Shown: positions 56,421 through 64,000 of the stretch, piece after piece
Layout of the letters: each line of letters opens with the position of its first letter
Position numbering within the stretch: position 1 is the first letter of the stretch
Assembly (NCBI RefSeq): GCF_005239225.2
Contig: NC_133293.1
Location: forward strand, 19,808,333 to 19,872,332
Reading direction: 5' to 3'
Source of the DNA: Populus alba
Taxonomy: Eukaryota; Streptophyta; Magnoliopsida; Malpighiales; Salicaceae
DNA length: 64,000 bases
Translations under genes and position numbers: made by a program
The notes under the pieces: model-generated
Told to the model about the DNA's origin: nothing
The model's database searches: none
Seen by the model: only the letters and a program-made list of their open reading frames with translations

Positions 56421-56980
56421 AAATCAAAATGGAACTCGATCTTATTTTTCATATATGTTTATAAGAAAAATTCACCACCATCCAATTTTTATTTTCAAAT
56501 GGAACCCGTTGACACCAAGTTTTATCATTTTTATTGCAATAATTGTGATAACTAGCCTTTTTCTCTGTCATATAATTTTTTAGCAACTAGCTTGGGGATT
56601 AAAAAACAAATAAATTGATTTTTTTAATCAAATATATATTTTTTTAATTTTAGGTGAGCCATATATTTTATGTGTGTTTTAATCTGGAGCGTGATTTCAT
56701 ATAATTAGATCATCAAACGATGCAATTAAAAAAAAAAAAGTTTGAAAGTTCAAATAAAAAATGGACATGAGGTTCATTGCTCGTGTAACCAGTGAGTGAC
56801 ATTCAACTTTTTTAGTTTTTGTTAACAAATTTATTTTTATTAAATTGTGTAATAATTAAAATACAAATTTAAATAATTTAAATTATAGATCCTTTTTATT
56901 TTAAAATTTATTTTTACTATTTATATATTTTTAAAACATTTTTTCTTATTAACAATGTCTACTTTTATTAGAAACGTGAT

Positions 56981-56981
56981 T

Positions 56982-57016
<35 letters not shown>
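56981..57016 (+). repeat. AT microsatellite
   Basis: About 17 TA units interrupted once by a G. Confidence 0.9.
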
Positions 57017-60000
57017 TATTCCCTTTGAATATCCATGAGTAATACAAAAAACCCTAGTTGGTTTATACAAAAGTATTCATTTTTTTTTAATTTTGCTGTC
57101 AAAGGCTTAAATTTTATATTTTAAGAAAAAGCCCATGCATGTCTAGAAAATTTGAAAAAAATAACATAGTAGATCGTGTGTTATCCTTTCCAAAAACTTT
57201 TGGGCATTGTAGATGACTGAAAAATAAAGATTTGAGTTTTTTTATTCATTACTTTTGGGATTTATTTTTTTAGCAGGCGAAATGGGTATGACCGAATGAT
57301 TCTTCTGATTCTTCTCTCTTCTCCATTTTCAGCGGCTATCCCACATCTCTCGACTATTAATAATTGAAATATAAAAGAAATAAAGTTTCACAAAATTTAG
57401 AAAGACACACCCTTTAAATAGCGCAAAAGAAAAAAAATAATTCTTTTTGTTTTTTTATTCTTTTTAACTACAACCTAATATTTCATAACAATTATCTTTA
57501 ATGTAATGTAGTAATAATCTCTATTACAACATATATATATGGGAGAGCATGTGCAACGAACCACATTCCTATAGATAAAATAATAACAGCATAACCTAAA
57601 TAAATAAATTATGATACCCCGAGCAAAAAATTGGAGGGATCAAATCGAAAAGAAAAAAATCCCAGTCTACTATAAGGGGATGAATAGTGCACTAACATTA
57701 AAATTCCACCATGTTTCAGTTTTGTTTTCTAATTTTTAATTTCTATTCTAAGATCCTAATTCTTGGTTTTAATTTTTAATATTGTTAGTTGTTTTCTTTC
57801 TCCTTGATGTAGAATTTTCTTTCACATGGGTTAGACTAATTATAATTTGCTGAGGTGGGCTTTTTGGGTCAGGAAAGCCATAAAAGCTTCATTCTGTAGC
57901 CTCTCGTGCCTCAAATTATTATTATTATTGACTGAGATAAACAAAGTTCTAAGAATGATTAATTTAATCGAAGCAAGTCAATACGTCACGTGTCTGTGCA
58001 AGTTCGGCTTGTTATAGGAATTATTGATAGAAAAAATCGAGTTGCATATGCAAGTTACGAAGATGGAAGGTTACAGATATAATCTCAAAAGCTATACATG
58101 GAGCAATAACTACCATTAGTGTGTAAATTTGGAGTTTTTGGAGGTGTTTCGGAAAATTTAAGAAAAGTTTTCCTGGTGAACCCTAAGATCATCTAATCCC
58201 AGCCATGCGACATTTTTTGACGAGAAAAAATGAACCTTGACCTTGCAAACATGCAACCCAAGACAAAAATAAATGAAGGCCGAAAAAACACACGAGGAAG
58301 CAAGAGAACAAGGAAATACTCTAAAAAAATACAAATGAGTATGATCCAGATGAAATGGATTAAACTTGGCAAATCACATATACGGCGACAATATTTGTTC
58401 TGCACAAACATGGAAATGCCAACGCAACAAGAAGATTAGACGGGGCATAACGAGCAAGAAAGACTTCGAAGAACCAAAGATCACAAAAGGAACATCCCAG
58501 AAAAACAAACCTAGACGTTTACTCGAGTAAAGTTGGTGGCTTTGAGAAAATGTACTGTAGCTTTGCCTTGCCAAAGATAACACAACGAGCGTAATAATAT
58601 TCAAGAGAAGGTTAAAAGATGCCGTCGAATACTCATTGCTTTACATGTCATAGTTCTGCCTATAGGATCTTAGAATCTTCATCTGAGTCAATGGTCATTT
58701 CACAGGTATCAAGCCGAAGAAAATTGCTGAATCATGCAAGTTGCAGGATTAACATCTTGAATCTACCTTGCAAGTCACACAGCCAATATTTACCCCCCTT
58801 TGCAGTGTCTCTCCATGCTCAACCTCGGCCACCAGAGATAACTCATCTGAGTTCCCAACTTGTCTGCATTTATACAAACAAATAATTTAAATTTGATAGT
58901 CTGAAAGAAATCCACGATGGTGAAATTCACTAATCAGAGCAACCCCAAGGTAAGATGTTGGAACACAATTCCTACAAATCAAATTAAGGGTGACTGGCTT
59001 CATCCAATAAAACCATTCAAGCCTACAACCAAATTTTGTAAAACCACAAACCTGTTGGCAGTGCGATGAACCCCATCTACAGCTCCTCTTTCATAGTTGA
59101 ATACAATCTGCTTTGCTTGCAGTTGGTTGCATCTATTTCAAAACCCACTTCAGCAAAACCTGATACCATATTGCATGCCTTCCAATGTTGTAACATAGAA
59201 GTTCCCAAAGAAATGGAAATCAAATTTAACCACCTCTAGCAACCTATCCCGCTTCCTGTTGGTTGCTCATCTACTTCCACAGCCACCTAGGGATTAATGT
59301 TCTACGATGGACAACTCCAATCCCAATTTTCACCCTATTGACACAGTAATGCCATAAATGTTGCTCGTCTGGCAACTCACCATCCTGTCCCATCCCATGG
59401 CTCCACTGGCAGCCACAAACATAGAAAATAAGCAGATTTCTCCAGCTCTCTATAATTCTCCAATAATTCAGTTCAATGAGAAAATTTACGTTTTTTCTTT
59501 TTTTGTCAAAGAAGGCTACCTATGACGTCTAAGACTAACCACCACCGAGAAAAATGCGATTTTCATCCCCTTGTTCAGACTGATATTAGCAGTTGTAAAA
59601 CTCAAAAAGACAAGATAATTGTCTGACCTGCCAAATCTTCAAAACCAAGATCCAATAATAGATAAATATAAGGGTACCTAAAAGAGAGCGAGCAAATAGC
59701 ATTAGATAATCTGATTTGAATAATACTGTCAGACTTGTTTGACACAAAACTATCAAAGATGGTCAGCTCATTAATAAGCATCCACTAATTCTGTTAACAC
59801 TAGCAACAGATTCAATTGCATCATACATAGTTTCCTATTCAACACAATTTTACAACTATTGCTGGTTATGAAATGCACGGTTCGCGTTTTGGTCTTTATC
59901 TCAAAAAGTCAATCATTTCCTACCATCTTTAGACAAGGTTATCATCAGAGCACTCGCAGCTGAATGATAACATGAATATCCAGAAATTCTACTAAAAAAA

Positions 60001-60514
60001 ATAACAACAAATAAATAGAAGCACACTCCATTTAGAAACTCCTTAGCAATTTTTCTTTGGCTGTATTAGCCATACCGATGTAAAATCATTTGGCTAGCAT
60101 TACAGTTGTTCAATTGTAGTATCTACAAAGTATACTACTTTAACCCAATACTACGTGCATAACACCATCGCGGTCACATGTTCACATATAAACATATGCA
60201 GAGGCACATGCGTGTGAAGTATAGATGCTAAAAGTAATGATATATCAGTCAACACTGAAATTTAAAAAGACAAATGTACGATTAATGCTCACCATTAAAT
60301 AAAGCAGACCCATTACTGCCGTAAAATCATGTAGCACATCAGCGTTGATCCAATAGGCATCATGATCAATAGGCTTCACATGCACATGCTAGAAAGAAAT
60401 TATTTGCTTCATTCACAAGAAAAAGACTAAACATGAACAGGGAGCATCATGCTGGTGGCTATTAGCCTTCCCGTTGAATCAAAAAATGTATATTCCCTTC
60501 TTGTCTTTCAGAAT

Positions 60515-63500
60515 CTATTGAGAATAAACACGTTGTCTCACAGATCGTGGCTGACGAGGAAATGAGAAAGGGCCATCTGAAAATTTCTTGTTACATTTCC
60601 TGTTAGACCTAGCTTCATCGTTTAGAGCTGCAACTGAAGTAGCTGCAAAGGCTCAAAGTTAACACCTTACCGAAAACCATAAACGATTAAAATTTAACCC
60701 AGCGCATACATTTACACAGATGAATGTGAATGAACACAACCACAAATCAGAAAAATTGATATTGCAGGTCACAAAATTATATTCCATCACGAAATCGACA
60801 CGGCATTGCTTTCATATCCCTGATTTAGAAAAAAAAAGCTTCTACCAGAAGGGAAAAATGACCAATTCTAAGGATTAGTAACTGGTTTTAAAAGCACATT
60901 TAATGATCACCCACGAAACTTCAAGGAGTTTGATTGCAAAAATGGCACCACATGAGAACCCATGACCTGATCTAAGCATCTAACTACTTTAAAACATGCT
61001 AGCAATATCAGTGGCCAAAAAAGGGGCAAGCATCACCGTGTTAACACTTTAGATCGTCACATTCAATTATGATTTAAAAAATTGGCATAAATACCAATTC
61101 AGGGCCCTAAAGGAATCAACATAAGATTTTCTTGATCCCAAAACAATTAAGCCCTCCATGATACATTTCGAAACAAATTTGTATTGGAGAATTATAGAAA
61201 TTTTGAAATGTTGGAAATTTAACAGGGATTTAATCAGCTGGAATATAAAGCAACAACATTACCATCTAATCCAAAATATTGCTTAAAACAATGTAAGAAT
61301 ATCAATCAGGCACCTTGATTTGATCCTAACTGGTTTCTCAAATCAACCCCATTTTTAGCAGTACCCTGATCATGATTCCTGGTGTGATTGCCAAAACTCT
61401 CACTGGTGTTGCTGAGGCTAAGGGGAAACCAATCCTCAGTAGGGGCATGATTTGATACAGTAGGCTGGTGCACCAAGTCAGGCTGCACAGGTTGAACTGG
61501 GAGAAATGTTTGTAATGAGGGGTCCTCAGCAACAAACCTCATAGGATTATCAACTAAGCCAACATCCATATCAACATTGGCGTCACAGGCTAAAGAATCT
61601 AGGACCTCACCACCAGAAGTTATGGCTGGCGTTGATGCCAGTGTACAACCATTCATTGGAACAGGACAGCTAATGGAAGGATGATCCAGATCAATAAAAG
61701 CATCTGATACATCCGGGTCTGTATTAAATAATTGGAAATGGGGACCAGCTTGAGTACAAGAAGAGTATGACCAGTTAGACATCCCAACATCATTGACACC
61801 TGTATCAAAGAGACCAAAACAAGAATTTGCACCTGCATCGAGAGCTAGATCTTCTAAGTATGAGTCTGTTATTCCAGGATTGACAGCCAATGAAGAACCA
61901 CTCCCATTTACTCTGTAAGTATCATAGACAGTTTCAGGAGGAACTAAATTGACATTCTCTTCATCAGAATCACTTAGAATAATGATGTCAGCATTCCCTG
62001 ATGGCACAGAACTACCATGGTTTATTGCAAGTGTTGGGTCAAAATAATGACAGATAGAGTTGATCTCATTGACACTACTGGGAGATATTTCAACATGCCC
62101 ACTGTAATCTTGGTTTATACTAGGGTCCTCTTCATCCCCGCCGCTTCCAGTGGTGCTACTACTCATTGTTATTGTCCTTTGGCCATGATTTACAAAACTT
62201 CCCTCGAGTTGATTCTTTGAGGAATAAAAAGCAAGCTGATGGTTTCTTCCTTGCACAATTCCACTGAGATTATTCTTAATTCTGATCTCAGGACTAACAT
62301 GTGCTTTCAAGCCATCTCCCTTCTCGATCTGCCTCGGCATTTTGTAACAGGAAGTAACTTCATCAGTAAGAGCACAAAGAGAACCATCCGGAAAATGCCA
62401 TTGCCTGAGATCACCTATGTCAACTTTGGTCTTTACAGTCCAAGAACCATCAGGTTTCACCTCAATCTCAGTTATGTCTTCTTCACAATGACCCATCTAC
62501 ACCAATAAGCATATATACATTTTCTCTTGTTAAAATTTTGATAGACATGCTAGTAAAAAGAGTCTAAGATATTAAGCATTGGAACTACCATAGTTGTAAT
62601 GCGGTTGAAGTAAGGATCAATGACAATATCCTCCAAGCAGTAATTCTTAAGACAAATAGGGCACTGCCACTGCAACCACGGAACACCTCACTCAGATATA
62701 TAAACTTGTGAATCAAATACAAAATGAGAACTGCGATACATGTATGGATCACTTACCTTGCGAGAGCGTTGATTTAGTTTCACAAAAGTTTCAAGATCAA
62801 AACAGCCCATGTGAGCACAAGGTTTAAATCTGCCAGCAATCTTCATTCTAGAGCCACTCATCTACCGTATAGACATGGTCAGTTAAAAAGATTACTAATG
62901 GACCCCAACCCACAAAAGAAAGGAAAAGTAAATTGAAATGAATAATATTCTCAACCAACAATTTTAATATAACTGGTCTTTCTCATTAAACCATTTTTGT
63001 GTGCCATAGCTGCAAGCCATAGTGACATGTTAACAATGGAATGGACTGAAAAAAAACACTAGTTTTTTTATTTATTTATATAAACAGTAGTTATCCTATC
63101 AAAATGCAAACATCATGATGCATAAAGATCATACCAGATACCCAAACTTGGGATTATGCTAGATCAAATGAAAAATGAATCATTTGCCAAGAATCATAGG
63201 ACATTATCCATATCAAGGTCAGATGAAACTGCATGACATGTGCTAAAGACATTGAGGTGCATGAATATGGAAAAGCCAGGCATACTCACAGGACAGCGGA
63301 GATTAACTGTAATCGCCTCTGCAATCACCTCCAAATCACTATCACTATCTTCGTTTGTAGTACCCATCCCACCACCAAAGCACCGACAAACACGAGCAAG
63401 AGAATCTTCAAAAGACTCGCCAACTTTGGGAATCAGGTTGATAACCTTCGGTAGTAAATTGGTCAGCAGAGGAAAAACATTTAGTGACATAGAACTCAAG

Positions 63501-63856
63501 GCACATTGTTTCTTTGGATCTAAGAGTGAGATGTAGCATAGATGAGCACAAACAAATATATAAAACAAAATTAACACACTTAGGAAGACATTTTTATAAA
63601 AATCAAGTTTGCTACATTTTTTTGCAGGCAAATAGAGGCAGCAGTAATGTGATGTTCCAAAAAATTGATTCTATGGACATAGCCTTCAAAGAGATGAGAC
63701 ATCCATTTGTCCCAACAAGTAAATCATATGAATGAAAGGTGGGATCACCTGTTCAACAGTTCGTCGCTTTACGAGTCTGATGCCAAAGCAGAAAACACGA
63801 GAATCACGTCTTGATAAAGAAATTCTATTTATTCCCTCTCGAATGCATAATTTGAT
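60515..63856 (-). CDS. SIZ1: E3 SUMO-protein ligase SIZ1, 3' part (5' exons beyond the window)
   Basis: Six minus-strand exons with GT-AG borders and consistent phase: 63856-63749, 63445-63290, 62861-62757, 62669-62589, 62496-61314, 60642-60515; 586 aa seen. The first two carry the end of the PINIT region ([16 protein letters not shown]) and an acidic segment ([14 protein letters not shown]). The SP-RING follows across three exons: NLRCP, then [26 protein letters not shown] and [10 protein letters not shown], with all zinc-binding Cys/His present. Next is [10 protein letters not shown] and the long exon with a SUMO-interacting motif [13 protein letters not shown] and a Ser/Asp-rich tail. The last exon encodes [20 protein letters not shown] and stops. 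SIZ1 attaches SUMO to nuclear targets in phosphate, cold and immune signalling. The SAP and PHD domains must lie to the right of 64000. The final residues look altered by a frameshift (see findings). Confidence 0.95.
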
Positions 63857-64000
63857 CTGACATCAAGAGCACCGATGTTAATTTCAATTAAACATGTAAT
63901 GAAAGAATGCTCGACTTTAACTCAAAACAATATCCAATCAAATACAAAGTCACACAAAAACAAATGGACACAAACAACACCAAGTAGGATATTAACACTC

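Larger units (their letters stand above)
53951..60514. other. AT-rich intergenic region; right part probably SIZ1 3' flank
   Basis: No supported gene in 6.5 kb. 54000-57600 is AT-rich with poly-T and AT microsatellites and a diverged direct repeat (55690-56420). 58600-60514 lies downstream of the SIZ1 stop; its composition is like the SIZ1 introns and it may hold 3' UTR, but no poly-A signal could be assigned with confidence. Confidence 0.45.

Noticed and set aside
58193..58885. Several frames of 70-90 codons on both strands downstream of SIZ1
   Set aside because: They overlap each other in different frames, resemble nothing known and are probably 3' flank or UTR sequence.

Overview
This is a window of plant nuclear DNA, very probably from a dicot. 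All supported genes are eukaryotic, with GT-AG introns, and belong to plant families: an IQ67-domain protein, EF-1-alpha with the plant telo-box promoter, a GTE-type bromodomain protein and a SIZ1-type SUMO ligase. The AT-rich short repeats scattered between genes (blocks of the type 'atatattaaaataat') and the gene set remind me of Populus (Salicaceae). That assignment is inference from memory, not a search.

Layout, left to right. 0.5-1.7 kb: a decayed, intron-containing cyclin-L (RCY1) fragment. 5.9-9.1 kb: an intact IQD gene (489 aa, + strand). 10.6-11.5 kb: a 5' remnant of a NOC2/REBELOTE-type nucleolar gene. 12.2-21.6 kb: three tandem minus-strand genes of one plant family I cannot name (FFEFFS and IIFCGKLIPY motifs). 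Between them lie a decayed minus-strand plastid 23S rRNA fragment (14.5-15.0 kb), a 1.2-kb hAT-like element with 8-bp target duplication carrying gene-like fragments, and a small TRIM-like LTR relic. 26.6-38.9 kb: three plus-strand EF-1-alpha genes. 40.7-43.1 kb: a TMEM70-like mitochondrial membrane protein (- strand), followed by tRNA-Pro(AGG). 44.2-45.1 kb: a fourth, frameshifted member of the FFEFFS family (+ strand). 45.9-48.4 kb: a GTE1-type bromodomain/NET gene (+). 51.3-52.8 kb: a fourth EF-1-alpha (- strand). 60.5 kb to the right edge: the 3' part of a SIZ1 gene (- strand), whose first exons lie beyond the window.

The most informative feature is the EF-1-alpha family. Copies B, C and D encode the same 449-aa protein, while copy A differs at 10 residues. 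The non-coding parts of the four genes group in conflicting ways: promoters pair A with D and B with C; the end of the leader is shared by B and C; the intron is shared by A, B and D; the 3' UTR is shared by A, C and D. This is the signature of gene conversion or unequal exchange. One breakpoint is visible in copy B, where an A-type leader acceptor is abruptly followed by C-type leader starting next to a 20-bp perfect palindrome. A common core-promoter module can be read in all four.

I see no bacterial-type operon, CRISPR array or obviously new enzymatic system. What is unusual here is evolutionary: a local multi-family duplication zone with conversion tracts, a gene-fragment-carrying transposon, an organelle insertion and two frameshifts in otherwise well preserved reading frames (the fourth FFEFFS gene and the SIZ1 C-terminus).
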